DNA from: Mycolicibacterium rhodesiae NBB3
GTDB lineage: Bacteria; Actinomycetota; Actinomycetes; Mycobacteriales; Mycobacteriaceae
DNA length: 64,000 nt
Direction: 5' to 3'
Assembly: GCF_000230895.2 (NCBI RefSeq)
Contig: NC_016604.1
Coordinates: forward strand, 1 to 64,000
Position numbers and translations under genes: made by a program. Within the stretch, counting starts at the first letter, position 1, and each line of letters starts with the position of its first letter. Of this stretch, positions 45,776-54,747 are shown piece by piece. Under the pieces are notes generated by a model. That model made no database searches. It was not told the DNA's origin and worked only from the letters and a program-made list of their open reading frames with translations.

Positions 45776-46566
45776 TGAGCGACTTTTCTCGGTATGGGCC
45801 CTGGGCGGTGATCGCGGGCGGATCAGAAGGCGTCGGCGCAGAATTCGCCCGTCAGCTGGCGAGCGCGGGTCTGAATCTCGTCCTCCTTGCCAGGAAGGCG
45901 GGCCCTCTGGAGCAAACGGCCGACTCCTGCCGTACCCAGGGGGTCGAAGTACGAACTCTCGCAGTGGATTTGGTATCGCCCGATGCCGTGGCTCAGATCG
46001 CGGCTGCCACCTCCGACATCGAGACCGGCCTGTTGATCTACAACGCGGGCGCCAATACGTGCAGCGAGCGCTTCCTCGACGGTGAGCTCGGCGACTTCGG
46101 GCGAGTGATCGACCTGAACATCGCCACCATGCTCGCTCTCGTGCAGCACTTCGGCCGTCCGATGCGCGACCGCCGTCGCGGCGGCATCCTGATGGTCGGC
46201 TCGATGGCCGGATACCTCGGCTCGATGCGTCACACGGTGTACGGCGGAGTGAAGGCGTTCGGTCGCATCTTCGCCGAAGGCCTGTGGCTGGAGCTCCGCG
46301 AGTACGACGTCGACGTGCTCGAGCTGGTCCTCGGGGTCACTCGCACCCCGGCGATGGAACGGGTCGGGCTGAACTTCGATGTGCCGGGGATGCGCGTCGC
46401 CGGCCCCGCCGACGTCGCCCGAGAAGGGCTGGAGCACCTCCCCCACGGACCGATCCGTATCGCGGGCGGCAACGACGACGATGTCGAGAGACGTAACGGT
46501 CCTGACCGCGCCAAGATCGTGCTCGGCACGCACAAGTTCATGGAAAAGCTGATGGGATCGCCCTAG
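45775..46566 (+). CDS. Short-chain dehydrogenase/reductase
   Basis: The start GTG 45775 gives VSDFSRYGPW and 263 aa. It has a dinucleotide-binding GGSEGVGAEFARQLA, YNAGAN, and the catalytic Ser (VGSMAG) and Tyr-x3-Lys (YGGVK). The substrate cannot be predicted. It is divergent from a TetR regulator and convergent with the IclR gene (four-base stop overlap). Confidence 0.88.
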   Translation: MSDFSRYGPWAVIAGGSEGVGAEFARQLASAGLNLVLLARKAGPLEQTADSCRTQGVEVRTLAVDLVSPDAVAQIAAATSDIETGLLIYNAGANTCSERFLDGELGDFGRVIDLNIATMLALVQHFGRPMRDRRRGGILMVGSMAGYLGSMRHTVYGGVKAFGRIFAEGLWLELREYDVDVLELVLGVTRTPAMERVGLNFDVPGMRVAGPADVAREGLEHLPHGPIRIAGGNDDDVERRNGPDRAKIVLGTHKFMEKLMGSP

Positions 46567-47222
46567 GCGCGAAGCGCAGCGCGTGTTCGTGCGGCGGCGG
46601 CCATCACCAGCGGTTGGTATCGCTGCGCGCACACGCTGTCGGGAACCACGATGCCGACGGAGGCGCGTCGATCGATGGCGGCCGCGAGCGACGTCAGTCC
46701 CGGCGAGTAGTCGCCGCGTCTGCACACGACGCCGGCGCGCCTGATGGCCATGAGATCTGCGCCCGTCTGCTCCTCCGCGTCTTCTGGCGGGAGGGCGGCG
46801 AGCACCGCCAGTCCGAGCGCCAATTCCCCGGCCGGGGCACTGGTTCCGACGCGAGTCGGCACGGCGGGTCCCCCGAGCTTGTCCACGTGCACGATGTCGC
46901 GTCCGCGTAGTACACCGAGGTGCACCACAGCCGCTGTCTTGACCTGCAGGTCGTAGAGCGCAGGCGCCGCGGCCTCACGCAGTCTCAGATCGGCGGCGTC
47001 GCCCGCACCCCACGACATCGCGCGCACGCCGAGGCCGTACCCACGGTCATTGCGCTTGAGCCAGTTCAGCCGGACGAGGTGATCGAGGATGCGGTGCGTG
47101 GTCGAACGCGGTAGTGCTGCTCGGGTGGCCACCTGGTCGAGTGTCAGGTCGACGGTCGCGTCGTCGAACGCATCGATGACGACCGTGAACCGGTCGACCG
47201 TCGTCACGACCACCTCCCGCAC
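46563..47222 (-). CDS. IclR-family regulator
   Basis: The 219-aa protein starts at GTG 47222. It has a winged helix-turn-helix N-terminus (LTLDQVATRAALPRSTTHRI) and an IclR effector domain (VVHLGVLRGRDIVHVDKLG). It is divergent from the NTF2-like/SDR pair at 47329-48593, which it probably controls. A small inverted repeat ACCA/TGGT (47240-47253) lies between. Confidence 0.88.
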   Translation of the reverse strand: MREVVVTTVDRFTVVIDAFDDATVDLTLDQVATRAALPRSTTHRILDHLVRLNWLKRNDRGYGLGVRAMSWGAGDAADLRLREAAAPALYDLQVKTAAVVHLGVLRGRDIVHVDKLGGPAVPTRVGTSAPAGELALGLAVLAALPPEDAEEQTGADLMAIRRAGVVCRRGDYSPGLTSLAAAIDRRASVGIVVPDSVCAQRYQPLVMAAAARTRAALRA

Positions 47223-47328
47223 AGACGAGAATTCATTCTACCAAGCTAGTGGTCCCAATCAACGAGATGCAAGAGTGGTCGACGGCCGGCACCCACTAGA
47301 ACTGCAGTGAGCGAACGAAGGAGCACGG

Positions 47329-47808
47329 GTGACCGAAGAGCGACTCGCCGTACTGGAGCGACGCCTGGCGGCGATGGAGGACGAGCGCGCGATCGAACGG
47401 TTGATCGCGTCGTACGGCCCGTTGGTGGATTGCGGCGAAGCCGACGCGGCAGCGCAACTGTGGGCAACAGACGGCGGCTACGACGTCGAAGGCTGGTCGA
47501 TGCGCAGTCGCGCGGATGTGGCGGCGATGGTGCGTTCCGACGCGCATCAAGGCCTCATCGGCCGGGGTTGTTGCCATTTCCTCGGCCCCTCCGTCGTGAC
47601 CGTGCACGGCGATGATGCGGTCGCGGTGTGCGAGTCGATCCTGGTGCTGCACCGCGGCGAGGGATTCACCGTGGCGCGCGCGGGGGCCAATCACTTCCGG
47701 CTGCAACGCATCGACGGCCGGTGGCAGATCGTGGCACGGACCACGAGGGCCCTCGACGGTCAGTCCGAGGCGCGGGACTTGCTGGCCGCAGGGGTGACGG
47801 GTCGATGA
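47329..47808 (+). CDS. SnoaL/NTF2-like protein
   Basis: The 159-aa protein starts at GTG 47329, with an AAGGAG-type site upstream. The sequence ERLIASYGPLVDCGEADAAA, LWATDGGYDVEGW and INR-like HFRLQRIDGRWQIVART form the cone-shaped NTF2/SnoaL fold found in steroid isomerases, scytalone dehydratases and dioxygenase small subunits. Its stop overlaps the SDR start (four bases), so both likely act on the same substrate. Confidence 0.85.
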   Translation: MTEERLAVLERRLAAMEDERAIERLIASYGPLVDCGEADAAAQLWATDGGYDVEGWSMRSRADVAAMVRSDAHQGLIGRGCCHFLGPSVVTVHGDDAVAVCESILVLHRGEGFTVARAGANHFRLQRIDGRWQIVARTTRALDGQSEARDLLAAGVTGR

Positions 47809-48593
47809 GCGGACAGTTGGCGGGCCGGGTGGCCCTGGTGACAGGGGCGGGCGCGGGTATCGGCGAGGGGATCGCGCGACGCTTCGCCGATGAGGGAGCG
47901 AAAGTCGTCGTCGCCGAATTGGATTCCGCCGCAGGCCAAGCCGTCGCCGACGCGGTAGGTGGGGTGTTCGTCGCCACCGATGTGTCCGACCGCACGCAGG
48001 TGGAGAACGCGGTGCAGACGGCGGTTTCGGAGTTCGGGTCCATCGACATCGTGGTGAACAACGCCTGGGGTGGCGGGGAGATCGGCCGGGTGGAGCGAAA
48101 GACCGACGAGCAGTTGGCCCACGGTTTCGCGGTCGGCTACTACGGTCCGTACTGGGCGATGCGTGCCGCCTTCGGACACATGAAACAGAACGGCTGGGGC
48201 CGGATCGTGAACATGTGCAGTCTCAACGGCGTCAACGCCCACATGGGCTCGCTGGAATACAACGCCGCCAAGGAAGCGCTGCGCGCCCTCACCCGCACCG
48301 CGGCGCGGGAGTGGGCGCCGACGGGCGTGACCGTCAATGCGATCTGCCCGGCGGCCAAGAGTCAGGCCTTCTTTCGCGCCATCGGGCAGTATCCGGAGCT
48401 GGAGGCCATGGCCGATGCGGCCAACCCGATGGGACGCATGGGCGATCCCTACGACGACATCGCACCGATCGCGGTGTTTCTCGCCAGCGAGGCCAGTCGC
48501 TACTTGACCGGAAACACGCTGTTCGCCGATGGCGGCAGCCACATCAACGGCGTCGCGTGGGCGCCGGACCTCGATGCCGCGTCAGACCAGTGA
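47805..48593 (+). CDS. Short-chain dehydrogenase/reductase
   Basis: The 262-aa SDR begins MSGQLAGRVALVTGAGAGIG. It has the NAD(P) loop TGAGAGIG, a catalytic Ser in CSLNG, Tyr-x3-Lys in YNAAK and the C-terminal FADGGSHINGV. It overlaps the NTF2-like gene by four bases. Its end overlaps the convergent L,D-transpeptidase-like gene by twelve bases. Confidence 0.9.
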   Translation: MSGQLAGRVALVTGAGAGIGEGIARRFADEGAKVVVAELDSAAGQAVADAVGGVFVATDVSDRTQVENAVQTAVSEFGSIDIVVNNAWGGGEIGRVERKTDEQLAHGFAVGYYGPYWAMRAAFGHMKQNGWGRIVNMCSLNGVNAHMGSLEYNAAKEALRALTRTAAREWAPTGVTVNAICPAAKSQAFFRAIGQYPELEAMADAANPMGRMGDPYDDIAPIAVFLASEASRYLTGNTLFADGGSHINGVAWAPDLDAASDQ

Positions 48594-49247
48594 GGGACTT
48601 CCGACACCGACGGTGATCCGCGGGGACGCAGCAGGGTCTAGCCAGTTCAGCACTGAGCGCATCTCGTCGCGGCCGATCGCGATGCACCCCCAGGTTGGAC
48701 TGCCGTCGGTCACGTGAAGGAAGATCCCGGACACGCGCCCCGGGATCCGCTGCGGGTTGACGGCGATGTTGACCGCGTAGTCGTAAACGGAACCCGAGTC
48801 ATACAGGTTCTCCGTTATCGATGACGGACTTTCGGGCCCACGCACGTGGGTGTTGTACGTCGGCGATTTCGCGTCTTCGTCCCACCAGTCCTGATTGGTG
48901 GCCTGGAAGTACGGCATCTTGGTTCCAGGATTCGGCTGACGGCCGAAAGCCTGGTCGAATGCGAAAGTCCCAGCGGGCGTGCGGTGTACACCGTCCGCCG
49001 GGGCGCCGACGCCGAGTGCACCTACCTTCGCGGGTATCGGACCCAAGACCGCCTTCCACTGTTGGCCAAAGCGCTGATAGGCGGTCAGGGTTCCGGACGT
49101 CGCGTTAGCAGTGGGAACGCCGACGACGATCCACTGCGAGGGCGAGTTGACGGGAAGGGCCACTGGACTGGCTGTCGCTGGCGCGGCCAGCATTAGACTC
49201 AACGAAGCCAAACCAATGAGCGCGCGCCATCCCGCCGACCTTCGAAT
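48582..49247 (-). CDS. L,D-transpeptidase-like exported protein
   Basis: The C-terminal part has the YkuD catalytic pattern HVTDGSPTWGCIAIG, with His, and Cys in GC. In its type of proteins this crosslinks peptidoglycan or attaches partners to it. The start is unclear. A signal peptide with its Arg pair (TIRRSAGWRALIGLASLSL) is only complete if translation begins at an ATT at 49247, which has AAAGGA before it. The nearest TTG is at 49211 and the first ATG is still later. The protein is about 221 aa from 49247. It lacks the Ig-like domain of the main mycobacterial Ldt enzymes, so it is a minimal form. Confidence 0.8.
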   Translation of the reverse strand: MRRSAGWRALIGLASLSLMLAAPATASPVALPVNSPSQWIVVGVPTANATSGTLTAYQRFGQQWKAVLGPIPAKVGALGVGAPADGVHRTPAGTFAFDQAFGRQPNPGTKMPYFQATNQDWWDEDAKSPTYNTHVRGPESPSSITENLYDSGSVYDYAVNIAVNPQRIPGRVSGIFLHVTDGSPTWGCIAIGRDEMRSVLNWLDPAASPRITVGVGSPSLV

Positions 49248-49350
49248 GGTCAGATCCTTTCCACATCACCGTTACCCGTCGCATTCTTGCTGTGCAACGT
49301 GTCACATATAGCAAGCTCCGATAACGATTCGACGGCGACTCGATTGGTTG

Positions 49351-50040
49351 CTAGGGCAATGCGCGCAATGTCGGCCGTGTCGCACTCGCACCTTTGAGCG
49401 CGGTGAGGGTGTCCTTCGAGGGTTCTGCCGCCAACAGCGCGACGAAGCCGTCGAGCAGTGAACTGACATGCACGGCGTACGACGGCACCGCCATGTCGAC
49501 CAGTCGCGCTCGATGACGATCGGCGCAGGCATGCACACACATCGCCGAGACTTCATGGATGCGGTTGTCACGCAAAGGTTGCGGCACGTACGGGATCAGT
49601 GCGCCGACGCGGTCGACGTAACTTTGGTGAGACTCCCGATGGGCATCCGGTAAGGCGGTCAGCGGATTCACCGAGTAGTCGTAACGTAAGAGCTGCTCGA
49701 GAAACGGCAAATAGAAACACGTTTCGTCTTCGGCCAGCTCGATCAGCGGAAGCTGATGAGCCTCGACCACCGCCCGCAGATCATCAGACGCCGATCGAGC
49801 CTCCAAGAGTTGTCGTCGACGCGTCAGGTGCTCGAGGCGATTGAGCAGAATCGCCTGGACGAGACCTTCCTTGGATCCAAAGTGATACTGAACAGCCGAC
49901 TTGTTGGCCATGCCCGCCTCGGTCCCGATCTGCCGTAGGGGAACGCCATCGAGTCCCCGCTGCGCGAACAACCGCTCTGCAGTGAGCACGAGCTGCTGTT
50001 TTGCCGACGGCCCCACCGGCACGGGCACGGATTTGGACAT
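49351..50040 (-). CDS. TetR-family regulator
   Basis: ATG 50040 gives 229 aa (MSKSVPVPVGPSAKQQLV). The helix-turn-helix is VPLRQIGTEAGMANKSAVQYHFGSKEGLV, a TetR domain. It is divergent from the CMD-like/SDR operon at 50123. The inverted repeat TGGAC/GTCCA (50059-50075) between the two starts is the likely operator. Confidence 0.88.
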   Translation of the reverse strand: MSKSVPVPVGPSAKQQLVLTAERLFAQRGLDGVPLRQIGTEAGMANKSAVQYHFGSKEGLVQAILLNRLEHLTRRRQLLEARSASDDLRAVVEAHQLPLIELAEDETCFYLPFLEQLLRYDYSVNPLTALPDAHRESHQSYVDRVGALIPYVPQPLRDNRIHEVSAMCVHACADRHRARLVDMAVPSYAVHVSSLLDGFVALLAAEPSKDTLTALKGASATRPTLRALP

Positions 50041-50058
50041 GGAGCCAGAATTCCATAC

Positions 50059-50075
50059 TGGACGGATTAAGTCCA
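50059..50075. promoter_or_regulatory. Inverted repeat, candidate TetR operator
   Basis: TGGAC-7-GTCCA between the divergent TetR gene and the CMD-like/SDR operon. Confidence 0.45.
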
Positions 50076-50122
50076 ATGCCTTACAGTTCAGGCACACGAC
50101 TTGCGTGGAAGGTAGGTGCCAG

Positions 50123-50860
50123 GTGACGGCGGAACGGACGTATCGGGACGTCATGGTCGCCGATCCCGTCTTCGGCCCGGTGTGGGCACGACCAGGCTTG
50201 AGCCGACGAGACCGCCGGTTCGTCAGCCTGACGTGCGTGTGCGCACTGGAGAGCGTCGACCTGATGAACGCACATGCGTACGCAGCGCTGGCTAGCGGAG
50301 ACATCACATACGAAGAACTTCTTGAGTTCGTCCTCCAATTCGCGGTGTATTGCGGGTGGCCACGGGGATCAGAGGCCGAGGGAGCAATGCGGTCACAATT
50401 CGCCCGACTCGCCACCGAGCGCGGCGAGGACGTGCCACCGCGCTCGGATCTCCCGCTGGAATCGTTGGGACCCGCCGATCACGAGGTTCGACTGGACGAG
50501 GGCGAACGGTGCTTTGTCGACGTGAATCTTCTTCCCCCGCCGCCGCGTGATTCGCCGTACTTTCAGGCAGGCATTCTGGCGTTCGTTTTCGGTCACCTCT
50601 GGCAGCGACCCGGCCTCGGCCGCCGAGAGCGCCGGTTGATCACCGTGGCAGCCGTCGGTGTGTCCGGTGCGCTTGGCCCGATCTACTCACACGTGGGAGC
50701 GGCGCTGGAGTCGCGTGACATCAGCCGTTCGGAGATGAACGAGGTGATCCTGCAGTTCTCCGCCTACGCAGGCTTTCCGAAGGGCCGCGTCCTGCAGAAG
50801 GCCGCCGACGAGTCCTGGCAACGCATTTCGACGTCCACCAAGAAGGGCAATGATGTCTAG
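50123..50860 (+). CDS. Double carboxymuconolactone-decarboxylase-like protein
   Basis: The start GTG 50123 (VTAERTYRDVMVADPVFGPV) has AAGGTAGG upstream; 245 aa. Two CMD/AhpD-like repeats are visible: LSRRDRRFVSLTCVCAL...LLEFVLQFAVYCGWPRG, and LGRRERRLITVAAVGVS...MNEVILQFSAYAGFPKG. The Cys of AhpD peroxidases is absent in the expected CxxC place, so a lactone or isomerase role is more likely. It overlaps the mycofactocin-type SDR that follows by eleven bases. Confidence 0.87.
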   Translation: MTAERTYRDVMVADPVFGPVWARPGLSRRDRRFVSLTCVCALESVDLMNAHAYAALASGDITYEELLEFVLQFAVYCGWPRGSEAEGAMRSQFARLATERGEDVPPRSDLPLESLGPADHEVRLDEGERCFVDVNLLPPPPRDSPYFQAGILAFVFGHLWQRPGLGRRERRLITVAAVGVSGALGPIYSHVGAALESRDISRSEMNEVILQFSAYAGFPKGRVLQKAADESWQRISTSTKKGNDV

Positions 50861-51686
50861 ATCACTCGAGCAGAAGGTCGCTTTCATCACCGGCGTGGCC
50901 AGAGGTCCGGGCCGTAGCCACGCGGTGCGACTCGCGCGCGAAGGCGCGAACATCATCGGTATCGACATCTGTGGTGACATCGAGGCGAACCACTACCCGA
51001 TGGCGTCGCGCGAAGAGCTCGAAGAAACGGTCGACCTCGTCGAACGGGCCGGCGGCAAGATGATCGGAACAGTCGCGGACGTCCGCGACTTCCATCAGGT
51101 CAAGGCAGCTGTCGACGCGGGGGTGGAAATGTTCGGAGGCCTCGACATCGTGTTGGCCAACGCAGGCATATCTCCCCTGGCGTTCCGCGAATTGACCATC
51201 GACGAAGAACTAGAGCAATGGCGAGCGGTGACCGCCGTCAATCTGGACGGTTCCTACCACGCCGCATTCGCGTGTATCCCGCACCTCATCGCCGGCAACC
51301 GGGGCGGCGCGATCATCTTCACCAGTTCCACCGCCGGGTTGAAAGGTTTCGGCGGGATCCAGGGCGGTGGTCTGGGGTATGCGGCATCCAAGCATGGAAT
51401 CGTGGGCCTCATGCGCACGCTCGCAAACGGGTTGGCGCCATTAAGCATACGGGTGAACACAGTGCACCCGACTGCGGTCAACACGATGATGGCGACAAAC
51501 CCGGTGATGACGGAGTTCCTGGAGAACTACCCCGGCGGTGGTCCTCACCTGCAGAACCCGATGCCCGTCGAGATGCTCGAGCCCGAAGACATCAGCGCCG
51601 CGATCGCGTATCTGGTTTCCGACGCCGCCAAATACGTGACCGGAGTGACGTTTCCGGTCGACGCCGGTTTCTGCAACAAGCTCTGA
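50850..51686 (+). CDS. Mycofactocin-type short-chain dehydrogenase
   Basis: The 278-aa protein has GVARGPGRSHAVRLAREGAN, then IIGIDIC, typical for SDRs that keep a bound nicotinamide cofactor and hand electrons to mycofactocin. The catalytic Ser (FTSSTAG) and Tyr-x3-Lys (YAASK) are present. The insertion after the first Rossmann unit (about residues 40-65) is also typical. Its stop overlaps the start of a second such SDR by one base. The substrate is probably an alcohol or hydroxyl compound; mycofactocin genes are not in the window. Confidence 0.9.
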   Translation: MMSRSLEQKVAFITGVARGPGRSHAVRLAREGANIIGIDICGDIEANHYPMASREELEETVDLVERAGGKMIGTVADVRDFHQVKAAVDAGVEMFGGLDIVLANAGISPLAFRELTIDEELEQWRAVTAVNLDGSYHAAFACIPHLIAGNRGGAIIFTSSTAGLKGFGGIQGGGLGYAASKHGIVGLMRTLANGLAPLSIRVNTVHPTAVNTMMATNPVMTEFLENYPGGGPHLQNPMPVEMLEPEDISAAIAYLVSDAAKYVTGVTFPVDAGFCNKL

Positions 51687-52507
51687 TGATGGCGGACATC
51701 GACGCCGCCGGCCGTGTCGCCGGCAAACGAGTGCTCGTCACTGGCGCAGCCCGTGGTATGGGACGAAGCCACGCCGTCCGGCTCGCCGCAGAGGGTGCAG
51801 ACCTCATCTTGATCGACATCTGTTCTCCGATAGATAGTTTGGACTATCCCCTGTCGACCGAGGCAGAGTTGGAGGAGACCGCCCAACTTGTTCGCAAGCA
51901 AGACCGGGTAGCAATCACGTGTGTCGCCGACGTGCGCGATGAAACAGCCATGAAGGCCGCAGTCGACGCGGCAGCCGAAGAACTCGGCGGCTTGGATGCC
52001 GCCGTCGCCAACGCCGGTGTTCTCACGGTCGGCACGTGGGACGCGACGACGGCTGAACACTGGCGCGTCGTCGTCGACGTCAATCTCATCGGCGCGTGGA
52101 ACACCTGCGCGGCGGTGATTCCGCACCTGATCACGCAGGGCGGTGGCAGTCTCGTGAACATCAGCTCGTCGGCCGGAATCAAAGGCACGCCGCTGCATGT
52201 GCCCTACACCGCGTCCAAACATGGCATCGTGGGCATGTCGCGGGCATTGGCCAACGAACTTGCTGCACAAAGTATTCGGGTCAATACTGTTCATCCGACC
52301 GGCGTGATGACCGGCATGGCACCGCCGTCGATGCACGATCAGATGACGGCGCGAGCCGACCTTGTCCCGCTCTTCCTCAACGCCTTGCCCGCCCCGCTCA
52401 TCGATGCCTCCGACGTCAGCAACGCCGTCCTCTTCCTCGTCTCCGACGAGTCTCGTTACGTGACCGGGCTCGAGTTCAAGGTCGACGCCGGCGTGTCGAT
52501 CAGATAG
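51686..52507 (+). CDS. Mycofactocin-type short-chain dehydrogenase
   Basis: The 273-aa protein starts MMADIDAAGRVAGKRVLV; either of two adjacent ATGs could serve. It has TGAARGMGRSHAVRLAAEGA, LILIDIC, a Ser in ISSSAG and Tyr-x3-Lys in YTASK. It is a homologue of the gene before it (roughly half identical by eye), so the operon carries a tandem pair that may act on successive or enantiomeric substrates. Confidence 0.9.
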   Translation: MMADIDAAGRVAGKRVLVTGAARGMGRSHAVRLAAEGADLILIDICSPIDSLDYPLSTEAELEETAQLVRKQDRVAITCVADVRDETAMKAAVDAAAEELGGLDAAVANAGVLTVGTWDATTAEHWRVVVDVNLIGAWNTCAAVIPHLITQGGGSLVNISSSAGIKGTPLHVPYTASKHGIVGMSRALANELAAQSIRVNTVHPTGVMTGMAPPSMHDQMTARADLVPLFLNALPAPLIDASDVSNAVLFLVSDESRYVTGLEFKVDAGVSIR

Positions 52508-52601
52508 GAAGGCATGGACTCATCAACGGCGTCGAGACGTTCCCGCCACCCCGCGACCACGAGGACCAATTCAGTCAGAATTGCCGCGAACTGAGGTGCT
52601 T

Positions 52602-53165
52602 TCACCAACGCTCGGGCGCCGGGGCCTCGATGGTCAACGGACGCTGATAAGAGAGGTCCGAGCGGTCGCGCGTCCCGACGAGATAGCCCTTCTCTGTGAA
52701 GAACGTCGATTGCAGGACCCGTGCGTCCGCGAGAAACATTCCCTCGACTGTCGAGCGCCGGACAGCGATGCGCCACTGCCCATCTTGCCGCTCGAGTCGA
52801 TCGATGTAGCGCCCCGTAATGAGTTGAGCGTTTGTGGCGTCCGGACTGACGAGTACGACGATCGCGTAGCTCTCCGCGTGTGCGGTGTCGCCGTCGATCT
52901 CGCACGTGTGGGTCGTGATGTTGTGCGTGTGCACGCGTGATGTCTCGGCGTGCGTCTTGTTCGCCCACGCGCCGTATTCGGGCCCAGCATTGATGGCGTG
53001 GCCGTGTTCGTCGACACCGTCTGAGTGGTAGGCCGCGGTGATCAAGTCAATGTCGTGGCGATCGCAGCCACGCGCGTGGCGTGAGATGCAATCAAGGATC
53101 TCCGTGCGGTCCATGAGGTAACGCACGTCCCGAGCAAGCGTGGTCACGTCGGCGTCGGCGGTCAT
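52602..53165 (-). CDS. SnoaL/NTF2-like protein
   Basis: ATG 53165 (MTADADVTTLARDVRYLMDR) gives 187 aa. The pattern EILDCISRHARGCDRHDIDL and YIDRLERQDGQWRIAVRRS forms an NTF2-like fold as found in bile-acid dehydratases and ring-hydroxylating dioxygenase small subunits. The longer upstream frame runs through the operator region and is not used. It is divergent from the TetR at 53278. Confidence 0.85.
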   Translation of the reverse strand: MTADADVTTLARDVRYLMDRTEILDCISRHARGCDRHDIDLITAAYHSDGVDEHGHAINAGPEYGAWANKTHAETSRVHTHNITTHTCEIDGDTAHAESYAIVVLVSPDATNAQLITGRYIDRLERQDGQWRIAVRRSTVEGMFLADARVLQSTFFTEKGYLVGTRDRSDLSYQRPLTIEAPAPERW

Positions 53166-53216
53166 CTCTCTCCTGCCAGTCACTGGTCCGTACGTTCGCG
53201 TCGACATCGGCGACAC

Positions 53217-53247
53217 TATACGACTGTACAGCAGACGGTCGTATAGC
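53217..53247. promoter_or_regulatory. TetR operator, two oppositely placed half-sites
   Basis: TATACGACTGTACAGC (53217-53232) is followed by GACGGTCGTATAGC (53234-53247), whose reverse complement GCTATACGACCGTC repeats the TATACGAC element. The pair lies between the NTF2-like gene and tetR. The same element is found at 56286. Confidence 0.6.
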
Positions 53248-53277
53248 AGAATGGGATGACCAGAGAAACGGAGTGCC

Positions 53278-53907
53278 ATGGCGAGATCGGCCCGGCGCGT
53301 GGGCGCGGAGACGTCGAAAACTCGCGAAACCCTGCTCGATTGTGTCGAAACGATGATGCTCGAGGAGGGCTATGCCAGCGTGTCCTATCGGGCGTTGGCG
53401 TCGAAGGCCGCAGTGACACCGAGCCTCGTCCAGTACTACTTCCCCAACCTCGATGACATCTTTGTCGCCGCCATCAAGCGTTACTCGGAGCGCAATTTGG
53501 CACTCCTTGCGGAGGCACTCGAGCGCCGTTCCGACGATCCCCTGCGCGCGGTATGGGAATACTCGTGGGACGAGGCGACGGGCGCGCTCATCACTGAGTT
53601 CATGGCGCTGGGAAACCACCGCAAGTCCATTCGCAACGAGATCGCCGCAGTGACAGAGAGTGTTCGCGAGGTGCAGCTGAACGCACTCGTCACGAAATAC
53701 GGCGAGGACGCGCGACCAATCGGCGATCTGTCGCTGCCGGCCCTGCAACTGCTGATGTCCGGACTCCCGAAGTTCCTCAATCTGGAGAAGGGCATCGGCG
53801 TCAAGTCGGCGCATGCCGAAGTCACCGAAGCGTTTGAGCGCTACATCGACTCGGTGGAACCGCGCCGCGGTCGATCCAAGCGGAAAGCGGCACCGCGAAA
53901 ACGTTGA
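53278..53907 (+). CDS. TetR-family regulator
   Basis: The 209-aa protein has a TetR helix-turn-helix (VSYRALASKAAVTPSLVQYYFPNLDDIF) and a helical effector domain with a basic tail (RRGRSKRKAAPRKR). The operator-like sequence upstream of it recurs before the P450 gene, so it probably controls both the NTF2-like gene and the SDR/P450 cluster. Confidence 0.9.
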   Translation: MARSARRVGAETSKTRETLLDCVETMMLEEGYASVSYRALASKAAVTPSLVQYYFPNLDDIFVAAIKRYSERNLALLAEALERRSDDPLRAVWEYSWDEATGALITEFMALGNHRKSIRNEIAAVTESVREVQLNALVTKYGEDARPIGDLSLPALQLLMSGLPKFLNLEKGIGVKSAHAEVTEAFERYIDSVEPRRGRSKRKAAPRKR

Positions 53908-53910
53908 GAT

Positions 53911-54747
53911 TCACCGCATCACGTGTGCGCACTGCTGGGACGGGTGGACGTCGAAGAGGTCGCGATACGACGGTGGTTGACGGCCGCCCTCATCGGTGAT
54001 GCCGTAATTGACCGCCAGTTCTGCGCCGATCAGCGTCTGGCCGCTCAGTGCCATCAAGTCCGGGTCGTTGTAGAGCGCCCAGATCACGTGACCGGTCAGT
54101 TCGGGCGTTTCCGCGGACTCCAGGATGTGACCGAATTTGTCGGGGTTGCTCGCGATGATCTTGCGTACGCGCCCGGTGAGCAGCGAGCCCATCCAGATCG
54201 ACACCGCGGCGATGCCGAACTCGCGAAAGTCAAACGCCATGTCGGCGGCCATCTTGTCGGTACCCGCCTTCGGCACTCCGTAGGCGGGGCCGAAGGCGTA
54301 GTGCGCAGCGCCCGACGACGACGAGAACGCCACCAGACCCCGGCCCTGCGGCAGCATGAGCGGCGCGGCGTACACGGTGGATACGTAGCTGCTGCGCAAC
54401 CCGACGTTCAGCGTGTCCAGCACGCTGAGCGGCTCCTGCCAGAACTTCGTCCGGCCCATCATCTCGTCGCGGATGATGGCGGCGTTGTTGACGAGGATGT
54501 CCAATCGGCCGTGCTCGTCACGGACGCGCTCAAACAAAGCGCGGACCTGGTTATCGTCGCCATGGTCCACCTGCACCGCAATACCCTGTCCGCCTGCGGC
54601 ATTCACCTGCTCAGCTGTTGCGTCGATAGCGCTTCGAGTCCGTCCGGTGACGTAGACCGTGCATCCGTATCCGCCCAGCGCACGGGCGATTCCCGCACCC
54701 GCACCGCGGCTGGCTCCGGTCACCACGACGACGGGTGAATCAGGCAT
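53911..54747 (-). CDS. Short-chain dehydrogenase/reductase
   Basis: ATG 54747 (MPDSPVVVVTGASRGAGAG) gives 278 aa. It has the cofactor loop TGASRGAG, NNAA, the catalytic Ser (FSSSSG) and Tyr-x3-Lys (YGVPK). A C-terminal extension of about 40 residues (GGRQPPSYRDLFDVHPSQQC) is unusual for SDRs and resembles a subgroup of larger mycobacterial SDRs. It is the third gene of a minus-strand SDR operon (one-base overlap with the gene upstream). Confidence 0.88.
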   Translation of the reverse strand: MPDSPVVVVTGASRGAGAGIARALGGYGCTVYVTGRTRSAIDATAEQVNAAGGQGIAVQVDHGDDNQVRALFERVRDEHGRLDILVNNAAIIRDEMMGRTKFWQEPLSVLDTLNVGLRSSYVSTVYAAPLMLPQGRGLVAFSSSSGAAHYAFGPAYGVPKAGTDKMAADMAFDFREFGIAAVSIWMGSLLTGRVRKIIASNPDKFGHILESAETPELTGHVIWALYNDPDLMALSGQTLIGAELAVNYGITDEGGRQPPSYRDLFDVHPSQQCAHVMR

